Positions 10,688 through 20,601 of a stretch of 64,000 nt of DNA are shown here, piece by piece. Location of the stretch: NCBI GenBank assembly GCA_021613535.1, contig CP075497.1:12586001-12650000 (forward strand). The letters run 5' to 3'. Each line of letters opens with the position of its first letter. The stretch's first letter is position 1. The position numbers and the translations under genes were made by a program. The notes beneath the pieces were generated by a model that ran no database searches, was not told where the DNA came from, and saw nothing but the letters and a program-made list of their open reading frames with translations. The stretch is from Adineta vaga (lineage: Eukaryota; Rotifera).

Positions 10688-11854
10688 ATGTCATTTTATT
10701 TATATTTTAAACGATTATGGTATTCATTATCTTATAGAAGAAGTAAACGAGTACGACAAATTCTCTTCATATTCGGAATAATAAGTTTGATTTTAATTTT
10801 TTATTTAATTAAAAAAACAGAAAAATGTTGGCGTAAGTTTTTCTTTGTTTGAAAATAGAATGATTTGAATAATATTCATTTAGTTGATTATTATCGTTCA
10901 AGATTATTTTGTTTTGTTTTAACAAATCAAGAGAATTTAGAAAATCGTGGACGTGCAACATATGAAACATGGGGTCATCGTTGTGGTCGATTTATTTTAA
11001 TAACTCGTTTAAATTCTTCCCGTTCTTATACAATTTTCGATAATGAACAAATCAATCCTTTTGAAGAAAATCAATTACCAATTCAATATATTCCAACACT
11101 ACCTAATGAAACTTATTCACATCTATCAGATAAAGTTCGAGAAACACTTTTATTTTTATATAAAGTTTATCCTAATTATGATTGGTATCTAAAAGCTGAT
11201 GATGATACTTATATTATCATTGAAAATCTTCTTCGATTTTTAATTAGTACAATTAAGTAAGATTACGTTTTTCTTTATTTGATAGTAAAACAAGAATATT
11301 TTCTTTGAAAAGACGACTTCCAAGACCAATTTTATATGGATATCGATTTCGCGAAGATTATTATGTAAGTGGTGGAAGTGGTTACATAGTAACACGTGAA
11401 GGATTGAATCTATTTGGTTCATATATGAATGATAATTCTACATATTCATTATGTAATTCAACAATGGAAGATATGATGATTGGATTATGTTTTCAAAGAA
11501 TATTTAGTTTTGCTTCACCTGAACAAACAAAAGATCTAATTCTTGTTGGTGAAACAATTGATAATCAAGGAAGAGAAAGATTTCATCCATTAACATTTCG
11601 TGTTCATTTTAATGGACCTTCAAATAAAACAAAGAGAGAATGGATTCATTTTCGAGCATTTCATCATACTTTATTTGTAAGATCTTCATGTGTTTTTTTA
11701 AATTAAATTGATTTTCTTTCTTTTCTCGTAGGGTTATGAAGCATTAAGTGAGACAACAATTAGTTTTCATTATACATCACCTGCTGAGATGTATGAAATC
11801 GATTCATTCCTTTATGATATTAGACAATTTGATAAACAAATTTGTCAGATATAA
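10688..11854 (+). CDS. C1GALT1: core-1 beta-1,3-galactosyltransferase-like (C1GALT1, GT31; 343 aa)
   Basis: Exons 10688-10832, 10884-11256, 11286-11676 and 11732-11854 total 344 codons. The protein is a type II Golgi enzyme: short cytosolic tail rich in Arg/Lys, a signal anchor (ILFIFGIISLILIFYLI), then the catalytic domain. Visible motifs are ETWGHRC near the start of the domain, WYLKADDDTYIIIENLL carrying the DDD metal-binding triad, YVSGGSGYIVTREGL, the MEDMMIGLC block and the ending SFHYTSPAEMYEIDSFLYDI, all in the order of animal C1GALT1. It would add galactose to GalNAc-Ser/Thr to make core 1 O-glycans. A nearby family member such as a glycoprotein-N-acetylgalactosamine paralogue is possible. 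A decayed copy of its 5' part lies at 15895-16024. Confidence 0.88.
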
Positions 11855-12548
11855 ATTAATATTTAAAAAGGATCTTATTATCATTTTAGTAAAATGAAGG
11901 AGATATAAAATGATAAAATACTATCTATGGTTTCCCATTAATAAGAACTAAAACAGGAACATATAGTATTGAATTCAAAATAAAAACCTTCGTTTTGATG
12001 TTTTTTTTTATTTTCCTTTATCGACGATAGAAAAATTCTTTTTCGCTTGCTTGATTTCTTTCTTGAATCGTAAATACAGGCACTTTGTATGCGAAACTCA
12101 ATAGTAATCATCATAAGATAACAATATGGTGAAAATTTCGAAACACTTTGTTTAAGTTTCATCAACTTTGTTAAGAAATTACATATAATTCTTGGCAATG
12201 AAATATTGATGTCAACGTATCAATAATCCTTTTTGACTTCAGTCTTTTGCTTCTTAGTTCAATTATATCCTGTGTCTGATTTGACCTTCAAATAAAATAC
12301 CACAGATTTAACAACTAATAAATTTGATTCGATACATTGTCTTCACATCACATTTTCATTTTCACAATGATGATATACGATAAAGAACGTCATTGCGTCG
12401 AGTCCATTACGTCCATACTTTTATCGTTTCTGTGATGATTATTCGAAACGACATAAACATGGTTCTAACACTTTATTTTGGTGAATGTCAGAGAATGAAA
12501 ATGATGTCTATACTATATTCGAGGGTTCAAATCACCATTCTTTTTCGT
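11855..12548. other. intergenic, nothing recognised
   Basis: AT-rich. Open frames on both strands are short and have no family features. Confidence 0.45.
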
Positions 12549-12579
12549 CTAGAATGTTCCACAAAGTCGTATATAAATA
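12549..12579 (+). promoter_or_regulatory. heat-shock-element-like motif plus TATA box
   Basis: The sequence gTCtaGAAtgTTC (12548-12560) fits the alternating TTC/GAA pattern of a heat shock element, with two perfect and one degraded unit. TATAAATA follows at 12572-12579. The start codon of the downstream small gene is at 12692. Spacing suits a stress-inducible promoter. Confidence 0.5.
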
Positions 12580-12691
12580 GATGTATACATTCATACTTTT
12601 ACGTATTCGTATCAACTTCGATATATCTATACCGTTTCTTGCTCTTTCAATTTTTTTTTTGATTAATTGATCATCTCTCAATCAACAAAAC

Positions 12692-15447
12692 ATGTCTACT
12701 ACAAAATACGTAAGTACTATTCTCTTTCTCGTAGAGAAGAGTCTTAGAAACATAAATTGTTTGCTTGTTTGTTTGCTTGTATGTCCGCAGGGTCAAAAAA
12801 ACATCGAAAATCGATCTTTCCGAAAAGACGTTTCCAGAGGTATTTCAATGCGGAGAATTCGAATCTGATGTTTATTTTTTGAAATTTTTCATAAAAAAAT
12901 ATTTTTTTTAAAGACAAAGGACCATTTTTTTATGAAAAAACTTTTTTTTATAAAAACTGACGAAAGGGTTTTATGGGTTGAGGAACTCGAATCTGATGTC
13001 AGCTCTTTGAAATATTTTATAAAAAGTATTTTTTTAGACAAAGGATCATTTTTTTACGAAAAAAGTTTCTTTTTATAAAATTTGCCCAAAAACATTTTTG
13101 GGTCGAGGAGTTCGAATCTGATGTTAGTTTTTCGAAATTTGTATAAAAAAAACAATTTTTCAGACAAAGGGCCATTTTTTTATCAAAAAATTATTTTTTT
13201 TTATAAAATTTGACAAAAGAGCTTTTTGGGTAGAGGGTTTCAAATCTGCTGTCAGTTTTTTGAAATTTTCCAAAACAAATTTTTTTTTAACAAATGACTG
13301 TTTTTTACAAAAAAATGTTTTTGTCATAAAACTTGACCAAGTGATTTTTGGGGTCGATAAACTCGAATCAGACGTTATTTTTTTGAAATTTTTCGATGGA
13401 TCAACTTTTTTTAGCAAAAGACCACTTTTTTACAAAAAATTTTTTTTTATAAAAATCGATCGAAGGGATTTTTGGGTCCGAGAGGACAATTCTGAGGTTA
13501 GTTTTCTGAAAATTAAAAACAAATTTTTCAAACGAAGGATACCGATTTTCAGAAAAATGGTTATAACCTGTATGATACCGAGTATATTCAAGTGTATAAG
13601 CATGATGAATACAATATTGTGTTCAGTGTCTGGTTATGTAATAATTAGTAATTAACTTTCACAAACGAGTTTTGAAATAACGTCCATCTATCAGATAATA
13701 AGACCGAGCTTCTACCCGGCCTCTTACCCTTCGTACCCAACATGCCTGTACTTCTCACCGATAACATTGCCTGTGAACTAGGACTTTCGAATGGTACTCA
13801 AGGAATTTTTCGAGAGCTCGTATACGATGATCAGGAGGCTTCGAGCGATTTCAAGATAAAAAGCGAAGTCTTTCCCTCAAATACGATCTACATACGAAAG
13901 CTATTATATGCGCTTGTAGAAATTAATACGTCACAAATAGAAACAAATCTTGATGGCCTTCCTCCAAAACTAATTCCTATTCCATTAATCAAAAAGCGAT
14001 TCACTGTTCCTATAAAGCAACTTTTCGGGCATCTACTTGACCGAGTGCAAAGTGGGAGAAAAATTCCACAAGTCATTCAAGTTACAAGAACGCAACTACC
14101 AATTGTACCTGCCTTCGCTATAACTACATACAAGGCGCAAGGACTCACAATGAACAAAATCGTAGTCGATCTTCAAGTTCCGCCTGGGACACTGCAAGTG
14201 GCATCGATATATGTACCACTCAGTAGAGTAAAGAGAGGAGAAGATATAGTCATTCTTCGACCTTTTGATATGAAGGTTTTACAAGTTCGACCCTCTCTTG
14301 CTCAAGACGCTGAATTGAAACGCCTAGATGAACTTGACAAAAAGACAAAACGAGAATGTACGTTTTCCGTTTTTTAAACGTGTATAAATTGATACTTGGT
14401 AAGAGTGTGGGGTTATTTCAAGTATATAAAACGTACTATCATTTTTCAAATACTCTGAAAATAATTATTTGTATATGTTCATTTTTCTTACCTTTCTTTA
14501 CATTTATTTTAATGATTGTAGTAAATGTTTCTTTTCTCTCATCGTATCAGATATTTCCGATCGTGTTTTCTTAGTTTCTTTTTTGATGTAATAGCTCATA
14601 ACGTTCTCAACTGTATTGACATTTATTTAGAATATCTGATTCTCTCTTTAACATTTAGTATAAATATCATTGCTACTTTTGTGAAAATATCTAATCCAAA
14701 CTGAAAATAAACTAATATACACAATAACAGGTTTAAAATGTAATATCTGAAAGCAAGATTTCTACGAGAAAGAGCTGAGCGAGTCACTAGACGAGCGTTA
14801 CTTGTTTTTATTCTATTCATATTAGATTATCCAATCGTATCCTTCCGAAGAATATGAGCGAGTGAATAGGAGAGAAAATGAAAAGGTCATGAGGTCATTC
14901 TTGATATAAAAACAGACATAACATTCTCTCTTGATATTCAGAAAATAAATGGCTGTTATATCATTCATAGTATGTTAATTAGATTGAAATCTAAATAAGC
15001 AACTCTCTTTTTACATTGGTATTTTCAGGTTGATGCTGAACATTATGGAACAGAGATTCAGCGTATCCGTGATATTGGCAAATCGATGCTTGATAATGCT
15101 GATGCCAATATTAATCCAGAAGCGGCTGTGGATATAATTCAAGTTGCACTTAAATCGTTAAAACATCCGTCTTATGTTCGTCTTTTTTTATTCATTTTGA
15201 TAATTATATTCTGTTTCATTGCATCTAGGATGAAGCTGGGAAACGATTGGTACAAAACCTTGTTAATCCTACTGAACCAAGTAACAAGTCTTTTAACGGA
15301 ATCGAAGATTTGATTGGAAAACTCTCAACAGTAAATTTTTATCACTGATTAAAATCCTTAAACAAGCGTGTTTATTTTTAGAAAATTACTTCGAAAAAAA
15401 TCTTTGATGAAGCCAGAAATGGAAAAAAAAGTCTTGAAAACAAATGA
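12692..15447 (+). CDS. small protein (110 aa) of unknown family with an expanded first intron
   Basis: Exons 12692-12709, 15029-15175, 15229-15330 and 15382-15447 total 111 codons, all joined in phase 0. The product starts MSTTKYVDAEHYGTEIQRIRD and continues with a helical, moderately charged sequence (GKSMLDNADANINPEAAVDI; later DEAGKRLVQNLVNP, ending KIFDEARNGKKSLENK). There is no signal peptide, membrane span or cysteine. Intron 1 is about 2.3 kb against the usual 50 bp here, because it holds a 125-bp satellite and a helicase fragment. The promoter has a heat-shock-like motif and a TATA box. I do not recognise the family. The exon 2 donor (GTTCGT) is unusual, so the join at HPSY/DEAG is the least certain. 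Confidence 0.6.
12800..13560 (+). repeat. tandem satellite, about 125-bp unit x 6, in intron 1
   Basis: The phrase TTCGAATCTGATGT recurs at 12858, 12986, 13111, 13239, 13362 and about 13485, spacing 123-128 bp. Each unit carries the same order: aaattttt, poly-T, gacaaaggaccatttttt, then tttttgggt. Units have diverged by roughly a fifth. Open frames across it are accidental. Confidence 0.9.
13690..14377 (+). pseudogene. PIF1-like helicase, C-terminal fragment inside an intron
   Basis: The frame is open from about 13690 (LLPGLLPFVPNMPVLLTDNI) to the stop at 14377, about 225 residues. It contains the PIF1-type region after motif IV (LGLSNGTQGIFRELVY), motif V (FAITTYKAQGLTM) and motif VI (YVPLSRVKRGEDIVIL). 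The N-terminal Walker A and B half is absent, and a TGA lies just upstream in the same frame. Higher GC than the surroundings and a place within another gene's intron suggest a piece of a transposable element, Helitron-like or another PIF1-bearing element. It sits directly after the satellite array. Confidence 0.75.
14378..15028. other. rest of intron 1, nothing recognised
   Basis: AT-rich intron sequence between the helicase fragment and exon 2. Confidence 0.5.
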
Positions 15448-15467
15448 ATTTTTCAATTTAAAAAACA

Positions 15468-16024
15468 AAACCTGCTGGTTTATTTTCTTTTTTGGTGTTC
15501 GATCTGTCTCATTTTCTAACGCAGTTGAGATGTTCCTATGAAAATGGTTTAAATAAAAAAAGAAAGAAATATATTACCATCGATATCAATTATTTCCTTT
15601 ATTTTCTCTCCAAGATACTTTTCTAAATGAAATTGTTATTGACAACAGTTTCTTTGTTTCTTAATTTATCTTCAAAATAACAAGACGGAGGCAATATTAA
15701 TACAAAAAGAAATCATTGAAGCAAATATTTATGTTTGTTTTATACAATTTATTCCATTTTCTCAAAGAATGTGATGTCATTTGATATAGGTCTTAGACGA
15801 ATATATTTTTCAATGTTTTATAGAAGGAATTAAAAAAAATTCTTCATATATTTGCAATTTTGATCTTTATTTCGATTATTTATTTAAATAAAAACAAAGA
15901 AAAATGTTGGAGTAAGATTCTTTTTTTGATTTCTTAAATAAAAATCTTTTTGTAAATGAAATCAATTAAGTTGAATTTTATCGTTCAAGATTATTTTGTT
16001 TCGTCTTAACAAATATCAATGTGA
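15468..16024. pseudogene. decayed copy of the CDC50 / C1GALT divergent pair (5' ends)
   Basis: 15468-15545 (minus) matches CDC50 exon 1 including its donor (aacctgctgg) with several changes and no clean ATG. 15570-15830 follows the CDC50-C1GALT spacer (for example aaatgaaattgttattgacaac against 10480). 15835-16024 (plus) follows C1GALT1 exon 1, its donor (aaaaatgttggagtaag) and the start of exon 2 (cgttcaagattattttgttt). The copy breaks off at the MITE at 16026. Confidence 0.8.
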
Positions 16025-16025
16025 A

Positions 16026-16559
16026 GCTAGCACCACGTAACTAGCACCACGAAACTAAGAGTTTTGTGAGAACGAATTCCCGTCGATAAAAATGAGTCTA
16101 TTCGACGCAGAATTTGATTCTGAGTCGAATGGTGATATTTTTATTCACGGGAAAACGATAGAAAAAAGTTTTCTTTGATCTTTATTTGTCTTCTATACGT
16201 GTATATGCGTCATTGTACGGCATTTGGCACGCAATTTCTCTGCACAAAAAGAATTCCCGTCCATGAAAAAGAGTCTATTCGACGCAGAATTTGATTCTGA
16301 GTCGAATGGTGATATTTTTATTCACGGGAAAACGAATGGACAAATTTTATTCGAATTTTTCTTTTATATATGTAAGTATGAGAGGAAAATAAAAATCGAG
16401 GTAAGCTTCGTCCTGATGGTTTTCCCGTGAATGAAAGTAGCGCCATTCAATGCAGAATCAAATTCTGCGTCGAATAGACTCATTTTTATCGACGGGAATT
16501 CGTTTTCACAAAACTCTTAGTTTCGTGGTGCTAGCTTCGTGGTGCTAGCTTCACACTGA
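16026..16559. mobile_element. fold-back MITE, TA target duplication
   Basis: Long terminal inverted repeats of about 100 bp (tcaatgtgaagctagcacc.. at the left, its complement ending ..ggtgctagcttcacactga at the right) are bordered by TA on both sides (16024-16025, 16560-16561). The interior carries an 85-bp block (aattcccgtc..gatatttttattcacggg) twice directly and once inverted. No transposase. The TA duplication points to a Tc1/mariner-type mobiliser. It interrupts the decayed C1GALT1 copy at a position equivalent to 10925. Confidence 0.85.
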
Positions 16560-16735
16560 TAATATGATAATATAATTTGTAACACCAATTGATATTAAAA
16601 TAACTAAAATTGTTCTTCCTATGAGAACACTAATAGATTGATATGATGAAAAGATGTGTTTTAACGAATCGCCATGTAAATTGACACAGAAAGATGATAT
16701 TGCGGCAATATTATTGCCGACCTAATCCATAGAAA

Positions 16736-16880
16736 AGTTGAGTAGTGTAGAAATCGTTAATTCAATTCGAGTATTAAGCTTCTTCTTCAACTTCTAAATT
16801 ATGACAGCGTCGGTGTAGATGAGAGTGAGCGTTTAGATAAGTAGCTAGTGTTCAGTCCACACTCACACCCACACCACCCC
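16736..16880. repeat. half of a G/C-arm fold-back element (family of 24369-24590)
   Basis: Shares tgtagaaatcgttaattc, ttcttcaacttctaaatt and the ggtgta / cacacccacacc arms with 24369-24545. The right end is replaced by the pseudogene at 16870. Confidence 0.7.
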
Positions 16881-17062
16881 TCTTTTGTTCGTTCAAGTAA
16901 AACATCAATTTGTCTATCATTAATTGTATTTTCACCTGAACATAAATCTTCCTTTAATAACACGAACAATTGATCAAATAAATCAACAAATTGTACATGT
17001 TGATTATCTTGTTCTTCAGATAAAATCTTCATTGTAAAATCGTATTTCAACCTATCATTTAC
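16870..17062 (-). pseudogene. decayed helical protein fragment
   Basis: The minus strand reads FTMKILSEEQDNQHVQFVDLFDQLFVLLKEDL..NDRQIDVLLERTKE, clearly coding-like and helical. It shows resemblance to 48296-48655 (TILSLEQ.. and INISKTQSIELLIEKTK). No start or family recognised. It abuts a GC-rich element beginning acccaggtcgac at 17063. Confidence 0.4.
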
Positions 17063-17215
17063 CCAGGTCGACTCGTACGCCCCGGAACCGACGGGTTCCG
17101 TACAATACCGATAATATATGTAGAAGCAGTATTCCCGCCGGAATACTGATTCCATGTTTTAGCGATTTGCATAGTTTTTCTGCAGGATCCGGAGATCAGA
17201 ACGTCCGTCCTTGGT
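17063..17215. mobile_element. GC-rich element of the CCCAGGTC-ended family
   Basis: It starts acccaggtcgactcgtacgc and contains short palindromes (ccggaaccgacgggttccg and attcccgccggaat). The same end motif occurs at 44347 (inverted, gacctgggt) and 48936. Its right border is uncertain. Confidence 0.4.
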
Positions 17216-17337
17216 AGACTTGTTTCATTTAAAGCTAAAGTTTTGAACTTTGACATTTGCAAATCTTAATGATGATGATCTTCATGGTATAGAAACAAAC
17301 AAACGAGGAAATGAATTTAGAAAAAACAAGTTAATCA

Positions 17338-17500
17338 GAATAGCGTCTATTGGTCTCTACTATATCTGATACATGTATAGATTTAGATTTAGATTTAGGC
17401 AGTTAACAACAGGTATCGGTGACTGTCAGATGTTCTTGATACTATCGTATTTATGGTAACTCTGTGTTGTATTATCAATTTGGAAATAGAAAGGTCATCC
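17338..17500. repeat. dispersed repeat, copy 1 (copy 2 at 34904-35060)
   Basis: Matches 34904-35060: tactatatctgatacatgta, cagttaacaaca, gatactatcgtatt and ggaaatagaaaggt occur in the same order in both. In both places it is followed at once by a scrap of the GPCR gene. Confidence 0.85.
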
Positions 17501-17501
17501 T

Positions 17502-17705
17502 TTTTTAAAGGATTCTTTTACAAGCAACATAGTATAACTAGCAGCTCTCGTTATTGAATATTGATCGATTGTCAAATTATTCTTGTTAATCATCGACAAA
17601 AATTTGAAGAAATTTCAAACTATCTTCGTGATCAAGATTTAACAACATCAGTTATTCTTGTTAATGAAGATTATTGTATTAAACGAAGTCGATACAGCAC
17701 TTTAT
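17502..17705 (+). pseudogene. chimeric scrap: GPCR exon 3 fragment fused to NCOA5-like fragment
   Basis: 17508-17570 (ttttacaagcaacatagtat..tattgatcgat) matches the start of exon 3 of the GPCR at 33459. At gat/gat it switches to sequence matching the minus strand of 38525-38390 in the NCOA5-like gene (tgtcaaattattcttgttaa..). Within that part the exon 4-intron-exon 5 region is shortened to a single gaagaaattt, which occurs twice in the intact gene, so a deletion between 10-bp repeats is the simplest explanation. Confidence 0.8.
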
Positions 17706-17964
17706 TGTATGTTATTTGTCAAAGCATCCTCTCTTAAATATTTCTTTCATTTGACTATAATCTTCACATTGAAAAGACACGTGACCATGCTGTTATTTGC
17801 TATGATCAATAAAACAACAAAGGATATGTCATGTTTTATCTTTTAAGTAAAAATAACAACATGTTATTGCGAAAGAATCTAGATTTCGGCATTACTGTCG
17901 TGGTTTATATAAGAAGAGAATATTTCTTTTTAAATTTCATCAAATAAAATATCTAGGTAAAAGT

Positions 17965-19335
17965 ATGACATCATCATCATCGTCTTTTCTTGTTTTTCCT
18001 TCAAGACCAACGGGAAATAACCGTCGTATTGAATTAGCTGGTTTTGATCTTTGGACAAGTGCACATATTGATAATGTATTTGTTTATCCATCAGAAATTA
18101 ATATTGATCAATTGAAAGAAGCACTTAGTCGTACAATATCATTATGGCCATTTATTGTTGGACGTGTTCGAATAGAAAATAATGAAAATTATTTTATTGA
18201 AATGTCTGATAATGGTTTACCAGTTACATTTGTTGAAAATAATGATTTAAATAAATGGAATCTTGATTCAACTGTTGTATTAGAATATAATGATAATATT
18301 CTTGTACCTTTTATTCATCGAATTCAAACGACAAAAGTATTTGATAATTCTGAAGATGAACCACTTGTTCGTTTACAATTAACACATATTGTTCAAAGTA
18401 ATGAATGGATACTTGGTGTTAGTTGGTCACATGTTTTAGGTGATGCTGCTGCTAATTTACATTTTTTAAATACACTTTCATCATTTTATCAACAAATTCA
18501 ACCAGATGAGTCAATATCAATCTTTGAACGACGTTTATGGAATGAAAATGAAGCTGATTCAACATTTTTATCTTTAATGAAACAACAACGTGATGCAAAA
18601 CCTGCAAATGAAATTATAAAAATATTTCTTAATGATCAAATCCTTTATGATCCAATCAATCTTCATTTTACCGGTGAAGAATTAAGAAAACTACGAGAAT
18701 TAGCTGGTGGAAATCATATAACAATTCAAGATGCATTAACAGCTTATATTATTTTAACACTTAATACATATTGTTATTTTAATAATGGTGAACGTCGTAT
18801 TTTACGTACAAATACAGTTGTTAATTATCGTGGAGTTTGTAATGATTTTGCTCCTAAAGGTCATGTTTCAAATGCTGTTATAATGATGTTATCTGATAAT
18901 TTCGATGATCCATATTCTTTATCAAATATTGCTATGACAATACGATGTTCAATTAATACATCTCGTCAACCAGAATATCTTAAAAAATGGATAGCAACAG
19001 CTGATGGATTAATGAGAAAAAATATTAAAAATAATTATTTAGTTGATTTAGGACTTTTTCCAAATGAAATAGGTGTTAATTCAAATCTTAGATATGATTG
19101 GGCTAATTCAGTTGATTTTGGTTATAAAGACAAATGTCGATTTTATACAGCATGGTCAGCTCCTTTATATTTAAGAGTATTTCGATTAAATCCAATATTA
19201 AAAGATGGAATATGGTTACCAAGAGATTGTGATGGTGCTGAAATATCATTTCGAATTGAAAAAGATTTGAAAGATAAATTTCTTAATGCTTGGAAATGTG
19301 ATATCAAAGAAAATTTTGAAAACGTTAAGACATAG
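17965..19335 (+). CDS. BAHD-type acyltransferase (456 aa, intronless)
   Basis: A single open frame with the two BAHD signatures: the catalytic HxxxD at residues 156-160 (SWSHVLGDAAA) and a DFGWG-like DFGYK at 384-388. An N-terminal half beginning with a FDLWTSAHIDNVFVY-type strand is also present, and length is normal for the family. BAHD enzymes transfer acyl groups from acyl-CoA to alcohols or amines. They are typical of plants and fungi, not animals. The gene lacks introns while its neighbours have several, which fits acquisition by horizontal transfer. Codon use nonetheless matches the AT-rich surroundings, so any transfer is old. The substrate cannot be told. It lies between a mosaic of gene scraps upstream and a short hairpin downstream. 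Confidence 0.85.
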   Translation: MTSSSSSFLVFPSRPTGNNRRIELAGFDLWTSAHIDNVFVYPSEINIDQLKEALSRTISLWPFIVGRVRIENNENYFIEMSDNGLPVTFVENNDLNKWNLDSTVVLEYNDNILVPFIHRIQTTKVFDNSEDEPLVRLQLTHIVQSNEWILGVSWSHVLGDAAANLHFLNTLSSFYQQIQPDESISIFERRLWNENEADSTFLSLMKQQRDAKPANEIIKIFLNDQILYDPINLHFTGEELRKLRELAGGNHITIQDALTAYIILTLNTYCYFNNGERRILRTNTVVNYRGVCNDFAPKGHVSNAVIMMLSDNFDDPYSLSNIAMTIRCSINTSRQPEYLKKWIATADGLMRKNIKNNYLVDLGLFPNEIGVNSNLRYDWANSVDFGYKDKCRFYTAWSAPLYLRVFRLNPILKDGIWLPRDCDGAEISFRIEKDLKDKFLNAWKCDIKENFENVKT

Positions 19336-19384
19336 ATCATTAATAAACTAAATCTACTTATTCACAAAAAAGATCTATAACCTC

Positions 19385-19455
19385 TGTTGAGGATGTGATG
19401 TATCCAATCAAGAGAGTGTAGGTGTCCAGTCTTCATTCACACCCACACCCTCAAG
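19385..19455. repeat. short G/C-arm hairpin element
   Basis: ttgaggatgtgatgt near the left and its counterpart cacacccacaccctcaag at the right form an imperfect inverted repeat. The same element type is at 45263-45326. Confidence 0.65.
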
Positions 19456-19608
19456 AATTTCATTAAAATGAACACTTGAAAATATGTTATTGTCTATTGT
19501 ATAAAAGACATTGAGTGGATTAGAAATCGAGAAAGATTTCGTTTGTTTTTTTTCTTCGAAACGAATATCCTTGAAAAGTAAAAGTCGCGCGTTAGATTTT
19601 GTTAATAA

Positions 19609-20601
19609 ATGTTGTATAAAATCCTTATTTTAAGTTTAATTGATTTGATAATTTGTAAAGAATGGGAGAAAATGATTGATCGAATTGATTTTTTAATAAA
19701 AGAAAGTTATTTAATAATTGAATGTAATGAAAATGAATTTGAAATCATTCGTTTAGTAAATTCATTTGATGAATTAGAATCAAATTTTCAATGTGAAAAT
19801 CGTGACGAAATCTTTGAACATGCAATTGATCAAACTCAACTTGTTAGTTTTAATCAAATAAAAATTATTTGTAATAATAAAAACAAAAAAAAATTCGAAA
19901 TTCAAGGAAAATTTATTCGTGAAAAAGAAACACTTAAGAAAGAAATATTTGATGTTGAATGGCCTTTTATTCATACAAATTATACAAAACAAAATAAAAA
20001 AGAACCATTAAAAATGAAATTTCATGAAAAGACAGATATGGATTTAATTTTATATGAATTTTCATTGAAGACATTTTTTAATAATTCTAAAAATTCTTTG
20101 GAAATTTACCTTCCATTTGTTAATCGTCCAATGAGTTGTAAATATGATTTAACATATGAACTTAAAGATCAAAATCAAACAACATGTGAAAATATTCAAA
20201 TGAATCAAAAGAAAATTCATCCGATTTGTTTTTATCAGGTTTCCAAAGATAAACCTCCATCCTTAGATCAATTAAATCAAATCGAAGAAAAAATGGATAT
20301 TTATATGAATGAAACTACAGATAATTATTTTTATTTAACATCAAACAAAGTTCCTTCAGAGAAAACTAATAAAACTCAAACGAATTCCAAGAAAAAACCA
20401 ATGAAACAATTGAAAAACAAACCATCGAAAGAAATTCTTAAACAAGAGAAGAAAAATGATGTTTTATTCATTATTATTGGTATTATTTGTATTTGTTTGA
20501 TTTTATTTGGAATTGGAACTTTCTTTTATTGCAATAAATCTTCTCAAAAAAGATCAACTCACAGAAGAAATAGTTATTCATCTTATGAAAGTCAATATTA
20601 A
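19609..20601 (+). CDS. orphan type I membrane protein (330 aa)
   Basis: A single exon. Residues 1-16 form a signal peptide (MLYKILILSLIDLIIC). The extracellular part is Asn/Lys/Glu-rich with six cysteines and several N-glycosylation sequons (NYT, NNS, NQT, NET). A Lys-rich stalk (KTNKTQTNSKKKPMKQLKNK) follows, then one transmembrane segment (VLFIIIGIICICLILFGIGTFF, about 285-307) and a short Ser/Arg/Tyr tail. No family recognised. It could be a surface receptor or adhesion protein; this is inference from topology only. Confidence 0.6.
   Translation: MLYKILILSLIDLIICKEWEKMIDRIDFLIKESYLIIECNENEFEIIRLVNSFDELESNFQCENRDEIFEHAIDQTQLVSFNQIKIICNNKNKKKFEIQGKFIREKETLKKEIFDVEWPFIHTNYTKQNKKEPLKMKFHEKTDMDLILYEFSLKTFFNNSKNSLEIYLPFVNRPMSCKYDLTYELKDQNQTTCENIQMNQKKIHPICFYQVSKDKPPSLDQLNQIEEKMDIYMNETTDNYFYLTSNKVPSEKTNKTQTNSKKKPMKQLKNKPSKEILKQEKKNDVLFIIIGIICICLILFGIGTFFYCNKSSQKRSTHRRNSYSSYESQY

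Noticed and set aside
12393-12662. 89-codon plus-strand ORF
   Set aside because: Overlaps the promoter and leader of the small stress-type gene and shows no protein features.
12857-13655. Open frames of 85 and 131 codons on both strands
   Set aside because: They run through the 125-bp satellite and repeat its units; they do not look like protein.
16224-16430. 68-codon plus-strand ORF
   Set aside because: Lies inside the fold-back MITE and repeats its internal blocks.
17605-17640. Retrocopied (spliced) NCOA5-like fragment
   Set aside because: The shortened joint differs by one base from a deletion between two GAAGAAATTT repeats in genomic DNA, but would need a further 4-base loss if it came from spliced RNA.
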